Source of the DNA: Bryobacterales bacterium
Lineage (GTDB): Bacteria; Acidobacteriota; Terriglobia; Bryobacterales; Bryobacteraceae
Direction: 5' to 3'
Assembly (NCBI GenBank): GCA_003167495.1
Contig: PMSX01000051.1
Coordinates: forward strand, 1-33,356
DNA: 33,356 nucleotides
Made by a program: the position numbers and the translations under genes. The notes under the pieces are model-generated. The model saw nothing but the letters and a program-made list of their open reading frames with translations. It made no database searches and was not told where the DNA came from. Shown here piece after piece: positions 1 to 9,288 of the stretch. Numbering within the stretch: position 1 is the first letter of the stretch; each line of letters starts with the position of its first letter.

Positions 1-220
1 TCACCGCGCCGCCCCAGGAATGCCCGACGAGCAACACCGGCCCATCCTGCATTTTGATCGTTTGTCGAACAGTATCGACGTCGTCAGCCAACGTACTCAA
101 CGGGCAATTTGACGCCGTCACGGAAAACCCCTTCGCCCGCAGGAGGGGGATAAGTTTGTTCCAGCAGCCTGCATTCGCGAATGCACCATGAACCAGTACG
201 ATTGTGAGCCGAGATGACAT
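1..220 (-). CDS. alpha/beta hydrolase, N-terminal part (cut by window edge)
   Basis: The minus strand reads from an ATG at 220 to the window start, about 73 residues with no stop. The start is preceded by AAGGAG eight bases upstream. The protein opens with a strand carrying VLVHGAFA (the HG oxyanion region of alpha/beta hydrolases) and ends at the window edge in GHSWGGA, the nucleophile elbow G-x-S-x-G with its catalytic serine. This is the layout of small esterase or haloperoxidase-like hydrolases. The acid and histidine residues lie outside the window, so substrate cannot be judged. It starts 38 bases after the amidohydrolase stop on the same strand, so the two probably share a transcript and possibly a degradation pathway. 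Confidence 0.85.
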   Translation of the reverse strand, partial: MSSRLTIVLVHGAFANAGCWNKLIPLLRAKGFSVTASNCPLSTLADDVDTVRQTIKMQDGPVLLVGHSWGGAV

Positions 221-258
221 GAAAGTCTCCTTCTTGCTTTTGAGATGTACTGAATTGT

Positions 259-1605
259 TCAGGCGTGGACCGCTGCGGCTTCACGAGCGCGCACCCGCTC
301 ACGGCTCACCAACATGAGTTCGCGCGCTTTGCCGATATGCTCTCCCACGAGTCTGCCGTTCTGTTTGACGATGTCGCCCCCAACGATCACCGTCTCCACG
401 TCGGCCGGGCCAGCGCCCAGAACCATCGTGGCGATGATGTCGCCGTAACCATCGAGATGAGGGGATCGCATGTCGATGACCGTGACGTCAGCCTGCTTGC
501 CCGGCGTAAGGCTGCCGACTTCGTCGTCCATATCCCATACGCGTGCGCCATCTAGCGTCGCGAGGCGCAGCATGTCCCTCTGGTGTAGCGCGACGGTCGG
601 AACCTGCTCTCCGCGTGCCAGCGCAGGGGCGTTGGCTCTTGAACGCTCGGCCGCGAGTGCCAGTCGCATCTCAGAGAAGATATCGGTTCCGCAACTGCAA
701 ACGGTATCGACGCCGAAGCCAGACCGGATTCCTCGTTGAAGAGCGGGGCCGGTTGCGGGGAACGTCCCGAATTGCATGAGCATGTCGGTCGACGGAGTGA
801 GCGATATCGTGCCTTTGCTCTTAGCGATCAAGTCAAACTCTTGACCGGTCAACATATTGGCGTGGACGTAATTGACATCGCGGCCTAGCAGACCAAAGCG
901 ATCAAGCACATTGATCGCATCCGAGGTTCCCGCCATGCCGACATGCGTTGAAATCGGGAGCCCAAGCTCTCGCGCGAACTTGAAGTCCTCAGCGTTTCGC
1001 TCTGCGGAAGTGAAGCACGGCCCCCGAAGCGCCATGCCCATGCGCAAACGTCCGTTCATGCCATTGGGGAAATGCGCATCACGCATCCGGCGCGCGTCTT
1101 GAGGATGCGGCGGATTGGGCGCATCTGTCGTCGGGCCAGGCCCACCGTAAAGGAAATAGCCGCGGATTCCAGACTCTTGCAGACCGCGAAGATTGGCGTT
1201 GGCATGTTCAGCCGACCGAAGATTATGCGCCCAATCCGCGATCGTCGTTATGCCGGCATCAAGCGCCTGCAACGCTCCCCAGAGAGCACCCGCATAAATG
1301 TCCTCCGGCTCGTACCGCGTGGAAATGCCATTGAGCACCGCCGGACCGTAACCCGCACCGGTCATCTGCGGCGTGAAAGCGCCGATGGCCCCCTGCCACA
1401 CGTGGCGGTGCGTATCGACGAGCCCTGGGATGACAAGACGCCCTTTGCAGTCGATCGCCTCTGCATTCTTGCTGGAAGTCGACAGTCCGGGGCCGACGGC
1501 GACAATCACACCATCTCGAATCAGGACATCCGCGTCTGCTAGATCACCGAGTGAATCGTCGACGGTGACAACGAGACCGCCCCTCAACAACAGTTCATGA
1601 GCCAT
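259..1605 (-). CDS. amidohydrolase of the ATZ/TRZ (cytosine deaminase-like) family
   Basis: The 448-residue cytoplasmic protein is a metal-dependent hydrolase with the usual composite beta-sandwich plus TIM barrel. Metal ligands are visible: DTHRH (His66, His68), His221 in STHVG, His248 in YVHAN, and Asp300 in GVDTV. The C-terminus returns to the sandwich with LTPGKQADVTVID. This set matches the chlorohydrolase/aminohydrolase branch that deaminates or dechlorinates heterocycles such as guanine derivatives or triazines; the actual substrate is not predictable. The ATG at 1605 has AGGTGG nine bases upstream, whereas an in-frame TTG three codons earlier has no spacing to that site, so the ATG was chosen. 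It precedes the alpha/beta hydrolase in a likely two-gene operon. Confidence 0.88.
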   Translation of the reverse strand: MAHELLLRGGLVVTVDDSLGDLADADVLIRDGVIVAVGPGLSTSSKNAEAIDCKGRLVIPGLVDTHRHVWQGAIGAFTPQMTGAGYGPAVLNGISTRYEPEDIYAGALWGALQALDAGITTIADWAHNLRSAEHANANLRGLQESGIRGYFLYGGPGPTTDAPNPPHPQDARRMRDAHFPNGMNGRLRMGMALRGPCFTSAERNAEDFKFARELGLPISTHVGMAGTSDAINVLDRFGLLGRDVNYVHANMLTGQEFDLIAKSKGTISLTPSTDMLMQFGTFPATGPALQRGIRSGFGVDTVCSCGTDIFSEMRLALAAERSRANAPALARGEQVPTVALHQRDMLRLATLDGARVWDMDDEVGSLTPGKQADVTVIDMRSPHLDGYGDIIATMVLGAGPADVETVIVGGDIVKQNGRLVGEHIGKARELMLVSRERVRAREAAAVHA

Positions 1606-1739
1606 GATTTCCAACCACCTTTCGAAAATTTGTAATGCAAGAGTCAGACAACGTCAAGTGCTTCAATCAACGCGGGTCCCGGACCCGGTGAGACCGCCAC
1701 GCCGCGTAAAGGTCGATCTGTTTCCAGCAATTCACCGCG

Positions 1740-1994
1740 CTATACCTTGCTCATCCATTCGCGGATGAACGCTGGACAATTCTTGATCTCAATGCCCTTC
1801 GCATCGCATGCCGCGAGGAACTTGACCGCCTCGCTATCTACGAGTGTTACTTCCGCCAAATCGAAAGCTACGGGATCTGTTTCCTTCGCCATCATCTCTT
1901 CGATCAAGTGCACATGCATCTCCCGAAGATATCCGCTTATATGAAAAAGAGCTAAATGGCCGCGTTCGACAAGCCGTTCAACTTTGCATGCCAT
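1740..1994 (-). CDS. short STAS-domain-like protein
   Basis: An 84-residue protein with one compact domain: an opening strand (LALFHISGYL), a helix, VAFDLAEVTLVDSEAV, a second helix (KFLAACDAKGIEIKNC) and an EWM tail. The strand ending in D-x-x-x-V and the following helix resemble the anti-sigma-factor antagonist (STAS/SpoIIAA) fold, but here the motif reads LVDSEAV, with Ser in the usual phosphoacceptor neighbourhood. Small stand-alone proteins of this shape with an NCP-x-x-IREW end are common in Acidobacteriota; their role is unknown. The open frame extends upstream to 2162, but the ATG at 1994 has a good GGAAGG site nine bases before it and gives the domain length. It lies 170 bases after the sigma-54 activator on the same strand. 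Confidence 0.7.
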   Translation of the reverse strand: MACKVERLVERGHLALFHISGYLREMHVHLIEEMMAKETDPVAFDLAEVTLVDSEAVKFLAACDAKGIEIKNCPAFIREWMSKV

Positions 1995-2164
1995 CCGCCC
2001 CCGCCTTCCTGACAAGCACCGCGTCAGTGCTTGCACTTTTAGTGAATGCAAGCGCAAAGCCATCCTGAAGTAATTGAAAAGAATGGGGAAGGAAAATAGC
2101 AGAGCCGTGAAGATTCCGTGGAATTGAGGGAAAACCGAGGATACGGTGAATTCTCTTGGCACGC

Positions 2165-4105
2165 CTAGCCGAGCTTGAATCGGTTCTTCCGGATCTTCAG
2201 CTTCTTGATGCGAGCGTCCAGGGCTGAAGGCGACAATCCGAGCCTCGTCGCCGCCCCTCTCGGGCCGGATATCCGTCCGCGGCTCTGAGCGAGAGCAGAC
2301 TCAATGATGTCCCGCTCGTACTGACCATCGTCATCACCGCTGGTGTCGTGCGCCTGTTTCTTGTGATGCGTACGCTGCGAACACGGAATCGATGGCAACC
2401 ACGAGCTATCAACGCAGAATACGTTGTCGGGGCTCAAAATTACGGATCTCTCGACGACGTTTTGCAACTCGCGGATATTACCAGGCCATTGGTAGTCGTG
2501 AAAGAAGTCCAATGTCTGTTTGTCAATGCTTCTGAATACTCGGCCGATTTGGTTTGCATACCGAGCGAGGAAGTACTGAAGAAGCATTGCAATATCCTCC
2601 CGCCGTTCTCGAAGCGGCGGGACGTGGATTGGGAAAACATTTAACCGATAAAAGAGATCGGAGCGAAATGTTCCATTCGTCTGCGCCGCATTTAGATCAC
2701 GATTCGTTGCAGCGATGATTCGAACGTCTATCCTTATCGGCTCTTTGCCCCCTACTCGTTCGAACTCCCTCTCCTGCAGCACCCTCAGGAGCGCGATTTG
2801 CGTATCTAACGGCAACTCGCCCACTTCATCCAGAAACAGTGTGCCACCGTTCGCCAACTCGAAGCGGCCTAATCGACGCTGGGTAGCGCCAGTGAACGCT
2901 CCCTTTTCGTAGCCGAACAACTCGGATGAAATCAGTGACGGTGCGAGAGCTGCGCAATTAACACTAACGAAGGCGCGCTGAGCCCGGCGAGATCGCTTGT
3001 GAATAGCGCGAGCGATCAACTCCTTTCCAGTGCCAGTTTCACCCGTGATGAGGACGGTGGATTCCATCGGCGCAACTTTCGCCACGTGGGCAAGGACCGT
3101 GCTCAAAGCAGGTGACGCCCCCACAATTTCCTCAAACATGGAAGCGCGAATCACCTCCGCGCGCAGGGCAACATTTTCGTTTTGAAGGTGCTGTTCGGTT
3201 TTTTTCCGGTCGTCGATATCGGTTGCGGTCGCGTACCATCGGATCGTCCGGCCTTGTTCGTCTCTTAGCGGATTGTACCGACTCAGGAACCAACGGTACT
3301 CGCCGCTTTTTCCTAGAATCCGCTGTTCCCTCTCGAACGGAACACCTTTTAAAAGCGCGTCTTGCTTTACTTCTCCGAGCCGCTCCAAGTCCTCGGGATG
3401 AAAGATACGATCGCGGATACACTCGGTGTGCATCTCCTCCATCGTCAAACCGGTATACTCGAGCGTCACCCGATTTGCATAAAGCGTCCGGCCATCGGGG
3501 CTCAAGACGACGATCAATTGCGGTATGGCATCGGTAATACGGCGAAGCTCGTCTTCATATTGCCGACTCTTCTCCTCCGCCAGTTTTGCCGCGGTGACAT
3601 CCAACGCGGCCCCCATAAATTCAAGGTTCCCTGCTGAGGTCGTCAGCGGGAGACCGGACACGTGGAAGTGCTTCACGGAACCATCTGGCATTAGCCAGCG
3701 ATATTCAAGTTCGAAGTTGGTTCTTGCCTCGGATGCCCGGCCAAGAATCTGCCGCACGGAATCTTTGTCGTCGGGGTGAATTCGTCGCAGGATCGTCTCC
3801 AACGTAAGCTCTGCTGCTTGGTCATGTTCAAAGATATTGTAGGTTTCGTCCGACCAGTAGACCTTTCCGGTAGCGACACTCCAGCCGAAGCATCCAGTCT
3901 GGCTCAGCCTCTGCGCTACAGCCAGGGATGTTTTGATGCGTCGCGGTTCGGAATAGAATTCAGCATTCTCTGCCGAGATCGCGGCTCGAGGGACCAGCAG
4001 CTTCGGCGCTGTGGGTTGGTCTGAGGTGAACGCAACCGGCGACAACGTTTCTTCCAAATACGCATCAGATTCGCCGGCACATTTCGTCGGTTTGGCGGTG
4101 AACAT
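2165..4105 (-). CDS. PAS-PAS sigma-54-dependent transcriptional activator with Fis-type HTH
   Basis: From the ATG at 4105 the protein has 646 residues. Two PAS domains (about 57-175 and 185-305) are followed by a sigma-54 AAA+ domain (about 327-560) with Walker A GETGTGKE at 355-362, the sigma-54 contact loop GAFTGA, Walker B GGTLFLDEVGE and the arginine-rich sensor region. A Fis-type helix-turn-helix ends the protein (GAATRLGLSPSALDARIKKL). There is no receiver domain, so activity is presumably set by a ligand or redox signal at the PAS domains rather than by a kinase. All AAA+ key residues are present. The frame is open to a TTG at 4222; neither start has a clear ribosome site, so the start is uncertain. 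Target promoters cannot be named from this window. Confidence 0.9.
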   Translation of the reverse strand: MFTAKPTKCAGESDAYLEETLSPVAFTSDQPTAPKLLVPRAAISAENAEFYSEPRRIKTSLAVAQRLSQTGCFGWSVATGKVYWSDETYNIFEHDQAAELTLETILRRIHPDDKDSVRQILGRASEARTNFELEYRWLMPDGSVKHFHVSGLPLTTSAGNLEFMGAALDVTAAKLAEEKSRQYEDELRRITDAIPQLIVVLSPDGRTLYANRVTLEYTGLTMEEMHTECIRDRIFHPEDLERLGEVKQDALLKGVPFEREQRILGKSGEYRWFLSRYNPLRDEQGRTIRWYATATDIDDRKKTEQHLQNENVALRAEVIRASMFEEIVGASPALSTVLAHVAKVAPMESTVLITGETGTGKELIARAIHKRSRRAQRAFVSVNCAALAPSLISSELFGYEKGAFTGATQRRLGRFELANGGTLFLDEVGELPLDTQIALLRVLQEREFERVGGKEPIRIDVRIIAATNRDLNAAQTNGTFRSDLFYRLNVFPIHVPPLRERREDIAMLLQYFLARYANQIGRVFRSIDKQTLDFFHDYQWPGNIRELQNVVERSVILSPDNVFCVDSSWLPSIPCSQRTHHKKQAHDTSGDDDGQYERDIIESALAQSRGRISGPRGAATRLGLSPSALDARIKKLKIRKNRFKLG

Positions 4106-4250
4106 GGAATAGGTCCGGTCACTTACTGCGTTGAGATCCCATACAGAGGGGAATTTTAAGATCCACCTGCGCCTAGTGTGGAATAAACTCCGTAATGCGG
4201 ACGACCCCAAATGGAGTTGCAAGCCCGCCTACCCGCCGGAGTTGAGTTTG

Positions 4251-4272
4251 CATCCCTCTTTGGAGGGGTGCG
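4251..4272 (-). terminator. hairpin downstream of the DoxX-like gene
   Basis: Nine-base arms (4251-4259 and 4264-4272, one wobble pair) separated by four bases lie 18 bases after the DoxX-like stop. No T-run follows on the minus strand, so intrinsic termination is doubtful. Confidence 0.25.
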
Positions 4273-4289
4273 GGACACCTCCCGTGAAC

Positions 4290-4694
4290 TTATACGTCGA
4301 GACGCTTCCTGCCAAAAAGACGGGCGTCGACTGACAGAGCGCCAGGTCCCAGGAATGCGAGGGCGGTACCCAGTGTTGCCAGCAAGATGGTGGTCCGGGG
4401 GTCGTCAGCGCCCGTGAGAATGATCCAGATCTCACTCAACGTCACAATCCAACCGGCAATCGGCGTCCACAAACCTGCGAGCAAAAACACCGCTGCGATG
4501 GCAGCGATTGCCTGCAATGAAATCGACTCACGTTGTTGTCCCCCCATCAACGCGCCGATACCATCGTGGATCAAAATAAGTGCGACGACCAGCCGCAGCA
4601 GGAGAAGACCTCTGCCGGGCCAGCCGTAAGGAAACATGGGAAACAGGCGTTGCAGGCATCCCCCTTGTCTGAGACAGTACAAGAGTAAGCGCAT
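4290..4694 (-). CDS. DoxX-like small membrane protein
   Basis: A 134-residue protein with four hydrophobic segments: GRGLLLLRLVVALILIHDGI, an Ala-rich helix around AIAAIAAVFLLAGLW, IAGWIVTLSEIWIILTG, and TTILLATLGTALAFLG. It ends in LSVDARLFGRKRLDV. The early Arg in LLLLRL and the end SxDARLFGRK are typical of DoxX/YphA-like proteins of Acidobacteriota. Family members are linked to redox or thiol stress, but the function here is unknown. It begins 55 bases after the response-regulator stop, so it is probably the third gene of the kinase operon and might be its target or accessory. No good ribosome site precedes the ATG at 4694; a start at the internal Met20 is possible. Confidence 0.65.
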   Translation of the reverse strand: MRLLLYCLRQGGCLQRLFPMFPYGWPGRGLLLLRLVVALILIHDGIGALMGGQQRESISLQAIAAIAAVFLLAGLWTPIAGWIVTLSEIWIILTGADDPRTTILLATLGTALAFLGPGALSVDARLFGRKRLDV

Positions 4695-4749
4695 TCAAAA
4701 TGATCCGATACTCCAAATCTGGTTGGTTGGCCGCCCCTCTTTCGAGGGT

Positions 4750-5382
4750 TCACAAATCAATGATTCCGCGCCTCAGCGCGACCGTGACTGCGTGTGCCCG
4801 ATCACTTGCGCGGAGTTTGGAAAGGATTCTCTTGACGTGTCCCTTGACGGTTTCTTCGCCAATCGAAAGTCGATCGGCGATCAACTTGTTCGCATTCCCG
4901 CCGGCAATCAAGCGCAGTACATCGATTTCTCTTGAGGTCAGAGCTTCATCGACCACGTGATCTGCGAGTGCAGCCGCGACCTCAGGAGGGATGCGTTTTT
5001 CACCTCTATGTACAGCGCGAATTGTCTCAAGAAGCTCCTTCCGCAAAAGGCCTTTTAACAAATACGCCCGCGCGCCGACTTTGAGTGCGCGCAGAACTTG
5101 AACGTCTCCCTTGTAGGTTGTCAAGACGATGATGCGCGCTTCAGGGAATTCGTCACGAATGGTGATCATCGCTTCAATACCGCCCATGTCTGGCATTTGC
5201 AGATCCATCAAAGTGAGGTCCGGTCGGTGATTTCGGAACTGTTCGAGAGCCTCGCGTCCTGTAGAAGCCTCGGCGACCAGCTCCATGTCCGATTGACTCG
5301 CGACCAATGACGCGATGCCTTCCCGCAGCATCGGATGGTCGTCAACAGCGAGAATCCGGATTAAGTTAGGACCGGTGTTCAT
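4750..5382 (-). CDS. NarL/FixJ-type response regulator
   Basis: A 210-residue two-domain regulator. The receiver carries the acidic pair Asp14-Asp15 (AVDDHP), phosphoacceptor Asp60 (LTLMDLQMPD), the Thr in VLTTY and Lys near LLKG. The C-terminal LuxR-type HTH runs from LTSREIDVLRLIAGG to KRILSKLRASDRAHAV. The frame is open back to 5448, but the ATG at 5382 gives the normal N-terminus and overlaps the end of the kinase gene by 17 bases, which implies translational coupling. It is the obvious cognate partner of that kinase, which has the matching HisKA_3 class. Confidence 0.93.
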   Translation of the reverse strand: MNTGPNLIRILAVDDHPMLREGIASLVASQSDMELVAEASTGREALEQFRNHRPDLTLMDLQMPDMGGIEAMITIRDEFPEARIIVLTTYKGDVQVLRALKVGARAYLLKGLLRKELLETIRAVHRGEKRIPPEVAAALADHVVDEALTSREIDVLRLIAGGNANKLIADRLSIGEETVKGHVKRILSKLRASDRAHAVTVALRRGIIDL

Positions 5383-8300
5383 GATCTTGTTCCATTCTCT
5401 TAGGAAAAATCCGGAAACTACCCTTGGTCGTGAATACCTCATAGGCAATCGATCCTGGGACGCTCAGCTCTATCTCCGTCCCAACTCCTATTTCACTCCA
5501 GATCTCCAATTGCGCTCCGATCTGCTTGGCTCGTTCGCGGATACCCGGCAGGCCCCAGTGCCCCGGACGTCCTCCATGTTCAATGACGCTCGAGTCAATT
5601 CCTTTCCCGTCATCGCGGAAGCGCAGACGGAGAGATTCGCCATAGGTGATTTCCGTCTCGATATGTTGGGCCTGCGCGTGCCGAAAGGCATTTCCTAACG
5701 ACTCCCGGGCAATGCGGTATATATCGCTCTGGATATTCGGACGCACAATCCGCGAGGCGCCTTCTACGAGCACTCGAAAGGGTACTGAAGCTCCCTTGCC
5801 TTCAGATAACTCTTCGCCGAAGTTAGTCATCAGCGCGGCGATCGATTTCGCCAGGTCTTGATTTGCCAGTGTGGAGGCACGGAGGTCCGTTATCGCATCC
5901 CTCCCTTCGCTAATTGCTTGATCCCCCCGATCGAGAGCACCTTCGAGAACCTTTTTCGCGTCCATCGGGCGTGCTGGAAGCATTTCGTCTACGGCTTGAA
6001 AGCGGAGCATCAATCCCTGAAAACTTTGCAGCAGGGTATCGTGCAGTTCCCGCGCGATGCGTGTCCGCTCACCGACGCGTGCTTCCAATGTCATGTTGAA
6101 CTGCCGCTGTAGCCCTTGAAGACGGAGTTGATAGAGCGCCCACATCAATAGAACAAAAGCTCCTACGCCGAGCGCACGGAGCCACCAGGTGTTCCACCAG
6201 GGCGGCAGTATCCGGAGGTGAAGCGCCACTCCCTGCTCATTCCAGACGCCGTCGTTATTCGAGGCCTTGACACGAAACGTATAGTCACCTGGGTCAAGAT
6301 GGGTATAAGTGGCAAAACGGCGTGTGGCATCCGTGTATTGCCAGTCTCGATCGAAGTCATCGAGTTTATAGGCATACCTGTTTTTCTGCGGGGCGGTGAA
6401 GTCCAGCGCAGCGAACTGGAAGCGGAAGACCGATTGGTCGTAGCGAAGCGTAATGCTCGACGCGGCATGGATGGCTTGCCGGAGCGGCGAATCCTTGGCC
6501 CCGATCGTTACCGGTCGGTTGAACAGATCAAACTCGGTGAGCACCACCGGAGGCGGCGTCGGATTTTGAACGAGTTTGTCGGGATAAAAGGCACTCAATC
6601 CGTTTGGGCCGCCGAAAAAAAGCCGCCCGTCGGGTGATTTGGCGCGGGAATTCAATGAGAACTCATCGCCTTGGAGGCCGTCAAACATATCGTAGTTGCG
6701 GAACGTCTCCGTCTTGGGATCGAATCTGGACAATCCCTTGACCGTGCTCACCCACACGTCGTCCTGGTTACCTTTCAGAACTCCCAAAACGGCATTATTG
6801 GGCAAGCCATCCTTCTCGGTATAGTGATGAGTAAATTTGCCGGTCCCCGGATCGAAACGAAACAGCCCGGTGGTCGGGGAGACAACCCAAATACCAGCAC
6901 CATCGAAACAGACGTCCTGCGTCCAGTTCGCGACCTGGTTGCCTGGCTGGCTCGGGTCTATGAGATAGGTTGTGAACTTTCGCGCATGGGTGTCGAACCG
7001 CACGAGCCCCCAATTGGAGGTTGCAACCCAAAGCATCCCGTGTGGGTCAAGCACCAAGGGAAGCACCCAGCCATCTTGAAGGCTAGAAGGGTTCCCGGGT
7101 TTCGGGGGAAAATGGGTAAAGTGACGCCCGTCGAAATGGTCTAGGCCGTCACCATGCACTCCAATCCATACCCCACCGTGGTCGTCGGAAACGAGACTGC
7201 TGATATTATTGATCGCCAGAGTGTCGTGATTCCTTGGATCGTGGCGAAAATGCGTGACGTGCTGTCCATCCACCCGGTCTAGGCCGCCGCCGTAGGTGCC
7301 AGTCCACACCACTCCATGAGAGTCCACGGCAACCTCCCGCTGCGGGCCGGGGCTGAGGGCACCGGGCTCCGTGGAACCGGCGACGTAGTGGGTGAAACGC
7401 CGCCCATCGAAACGATCCAGCCCCGCTTCCGTTCCGATCCACAGCGTGTTTGCGGGACCCATCGCGATCCCGGTAACGACGTTGTTGCTGAGGCTTTTGG
7501 GATCTTGGGAAACGTGGCGATAGGTGGTAAATCTTGCCGCCCCGACTGCCAACCAGTCGACTCCAGTCGATCTCATGCCGAGCCAAAGTGCGCCTGAGCG
7601 ATCCTCATACATAGCACCCCAGTTGATCACGTTACCGCTGGGACTGGAAGAATCGTTAGGATTATGGAGAAAGCGGGTAAACGTTCCGTGGTCGCGATCC
7701 ATCAGATTCAGGCCATCGTTGGTCGCCAGCCAAAAGCGTCCTGCGCGGTCCTCATACATGATCGTCACAATGTCGTCGCTAATACTGGCGGCATTCACCG
7801 GGTTATGCAGATAGCGAATAGATGTGTGGGTTATGGGGTCGAAGCTTCTCAATCCCGCTGACGTGGAAAACCACAAATTGCCTCTCCGGTCCCGGTAGAT
7901 TTGGATAGGACCACTGGTGTTGGTTTTATACCGCATAAAGTGGCCGGTAGAAGGATCGACCACGGTCGCGCCTTGATGACGCAATTTCGTGACCCAGAGC
8001 AATCCAGTTGTTGCGTCCAGGCGGGCGGACAGAATATCGCCATCGCCAAACGCACTTTGATCGTTTGGATTAGGCCTGAAAGTGAAAAATCTGCCACTGG
8101 TCCGATCAAAACGGCTCAGTCCGCCAGAGGTGGCGACCCACAACGTGCCGGATGCGTCCTCAGAAAGGGACCGAACCTCATATCCGGGCAGGCTGTTTAG
8201 ATCATCGGCTCGATGACGATAATGAACAAAAGAATCAGTCTCCCGATCATACCGGTCGAGCCCCTCTGATGTCCCTACCCACAAAACGCCAGCTCGATCC

Positions 8301-8698
8301 ACAAAGAGCGCCCGAACCGTATCGCATGCAAGGCTTCGTTCGTCCTTGCCGTCGTGCCGGTAGACCTTGAAGGTGTACCCATCGTAGCGATTCAAACCCC
8401 CGAGCCATGTGCCAAACCACATGAATCCTTGCTTATCTTGGGTGATCGCCCGAACGTCGCCGTCCGAGAGTCCGTCCGCGACGGAAAGATGACTGAAGCT
8501 TGGTTTCGGGGGCGACGCTCTGTCGGGAAGAGACTGCTCAGCATTGCTGTGAAGCTCATATGCGTGATCCCCCGCGACCTGGGACGTCTGAACAGGTTCT
8601 GTAGCGAGACGACTCTGTTCGGAACGCGAGACCATCGAAACCAGAAAAGGTGGGGCTGCGAGCACGACAATGATCCGGATGATGGAAGTACGTCGCAT
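5366..8698 (-). CDS. giant Reg_prop/Y_Y_Y sensor histidine kinase (HisKA_3 class)
   Basis: The 1110-residue protein has an N-terminal hydrophobic signal or anchor (residues about 5-23). A long series of two-component propeller (Reg_prop) blades follows, recognisable by repeats such as LWVGTSEGLDRYD, LWVATSGGLSRFD and VWIGVHGDGLDHFDG, making a large periplasmic sensor of roughly 600 residues. A Y_Y_Y immunoglobulin-like domain (YAYKLDDFDRDWQY to FRVKASNNDGVWNE) leads to a transmembrane helix at about 838-857. The cytoplasmic part has the HisKA_3 box RIARELHDTLLQ with His886, then an HATPase with ESLGNAFRHA and DDGKG. A GGAGAGG site lies just before the ATG. It is intact despite its size. Relatives sense carbohydrates or stress in Bacteroidetes and Acidobacteriota; the ligand here is unknown. 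Confidence 0.94.
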   Translation of the reverse strand: MRRTSIIRIIVVLAAPPFLVSMVSRSEQSRLATEPVQTSQVAGDHAYELHSNAEQSLPDRASPPKPSFSHLSVADGLSDGDVRAITQDKQGFMWFGTWLGGLNRYDGYTFKVYRHDGKDERSLACDTVRALFVDRAGVLWVGTSEGLDRYDRETDSFVHYRHRADDLNSLPGYEVRSLSEDASGTLWVATSGGLSRFDRTSGRFFTFRPNPNDQSAFGDGDILSARLDATTGLLWVTKLRHQGATVVDPSTGHFMRYKTNTSGPIQIYRDRRGNLWFSTSAGLRSFDPITHTSIRYLHNPVNAASISDDIVTIMYEDRAGRFWLATNDGLNLMDRDHGTFTRFLHNPNDSSSPSGNVINWGAMYEDRSGALWLGMRSTGVDWLAVGAARFTTYRHVSQDPKSLSNNVVTGIAMGPANTLWIGTEAGLDRFDGRRFTHYVAGSTEPGALSPGPQREVAVDSHGVVWTGTYGGGLDRVDGQHVTHFRHDPRNHDTLAINNISSLVSDDHGGVWIGVHGDGLDHFDGRHFTHFPPKPGNPSSLQDGWVLPLVLDPHGMLWVATSNWGLVRFDTHARKFTTYLIDPSQPGNQVANWTQDVCFDGAGIWVVSPTTGLFRFDPGTGKFTHHYTEKDGLPNNAVLGVLKGNQDDVWVSTVKGLSRFDPKTETFRNYDMFDGLQGDEFSLNSRAKSPDGRLFFGGPNGLSAFYPDKLVQNPTPPPVVLTEFDLFNRPVTIGAKDSPLRQAIHAASSITLRYDQSVFRFQFAALDFTAPQKNRYAYKLDDFDRDWQYTDATRRFATYTHLDPGDYTFRVKASNNDGVWNEQGVALHLRILPPWWNTWWLRALGVGAFVLLMWALYQLRLQGLQRQFNMTLEARVGERTRIARELHDTLLQSFQGLMLRFQAVDEMLPARPMDAKKVLEGALDRGDQAISEGRDAITDLRASTLANQDLAKSIAALMTNFGEELSEGKGASVPFRVLVEGASRIVRPNIQSDIYRIARESLGNAFRHAQAQHIETEITYGESLRLRFRDDGKGIDSSVIEHGGRPGHWGLPGIRERAKQIGAQLEIWSEIGVGTEIELSVPGSIAYEVFTTKGSFRIFPKRMEQDHEHRS

Positions 8699-9111
8699 TC
8701 CTCTCCCGCTGTCTTTACACCCTGTGCCGGCAAGTACCCCTCAGCCTGGTAAGTGGACCTCTGTGTTGAACATGCCTGCATGAGCCGCAGTTCCGCATCA
8801 TGGTGTTGCTGCTCTCCATACACCCTTGCTTGCGAACTCAGCCGTAGTAAACAAGCACACGGCCAACGAACCGATTACTACCCAGTGGAGCGTTACGCAG
8901 ATCACTGTCGTGTTCCATAGACGTGAGGTGCAATTGCGGTTCGAACATTTGCAGGTTCATGGCGAGCGCAGCAACCGGTCTCCCTCACACATCCCGCTGA
9001 CAGGATGCGCTTACTAGTTGCTCCTTAACAGGTATATCCTTAGGAGCTATAGAAAGGAAGTGCAAAGTGGTAATGGTTGCTATGCGTTCAACGCAAGTTT
9101 CCGCGAAATAG
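8699..9111. other. intergenic, no gene recognised
   Basis: About 410 bases upstream of the sensor kinase. Only short overlapping frames without ribosome sites or recognisable sequence are present. It should contain the kinase operon promoter on the minus strand, but no convincing -35/-10 pair was found. Confidence 0.5.
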
Positions 9112-9288
9112 CCAGGCCTGTTCCCAAATCGTTGGTTGCCCATCCGCAATGTCACTTCCGACGATGCCTCTGCCTTCGCAGCCTGGGCGCACAAACGTCT
9201 TCCCACTGCCACCGAATGGGAAAAAGTCGCGCGCGGTACACAAGGCCAGCATTTTCCTTGGGATATTCGGCAGTCGCCTACGATCTGA
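9112..9288 (+). pseudogene. remnant of a formylglycine-generating enzyme (SUMF1/FGE) domain
   Basis: An open stretch of 58 codons between an in-frame TAG (9109-9111) and a TGA (9286-9288) has no usable start. Its translation contains VTSDDASAFAAWAHKRLPT, followed by ATEWEKVARGTQG and FPWD. This is the core signature of SUMF1/FGE-sulfatase domains (consensus V-x-W-x-D-A-x-A-Y-x-x-W-x-G-K-R-L-P-T-E-A-E-W-E-x-A-x-R-G). The flanks on both sides do not continue the domain, so only a scrap of what is normally a 250-residue domain remains. Its last 11 bases overlap the 3' end of the convergent LysR gene. It could be the leftover of a kinase-SUMF1 or sulfatase-activating gene deleted before or during the arrival of the LysR/SDR segment. 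Confidence 0.7.

Noticed and set aside
84..302. 72-codon minus-strand frame at the window start
   Set aside because: It overlaps both the alpha/beta hydrolase start and the amidohydrolase end in another frame, with no recognisable product.
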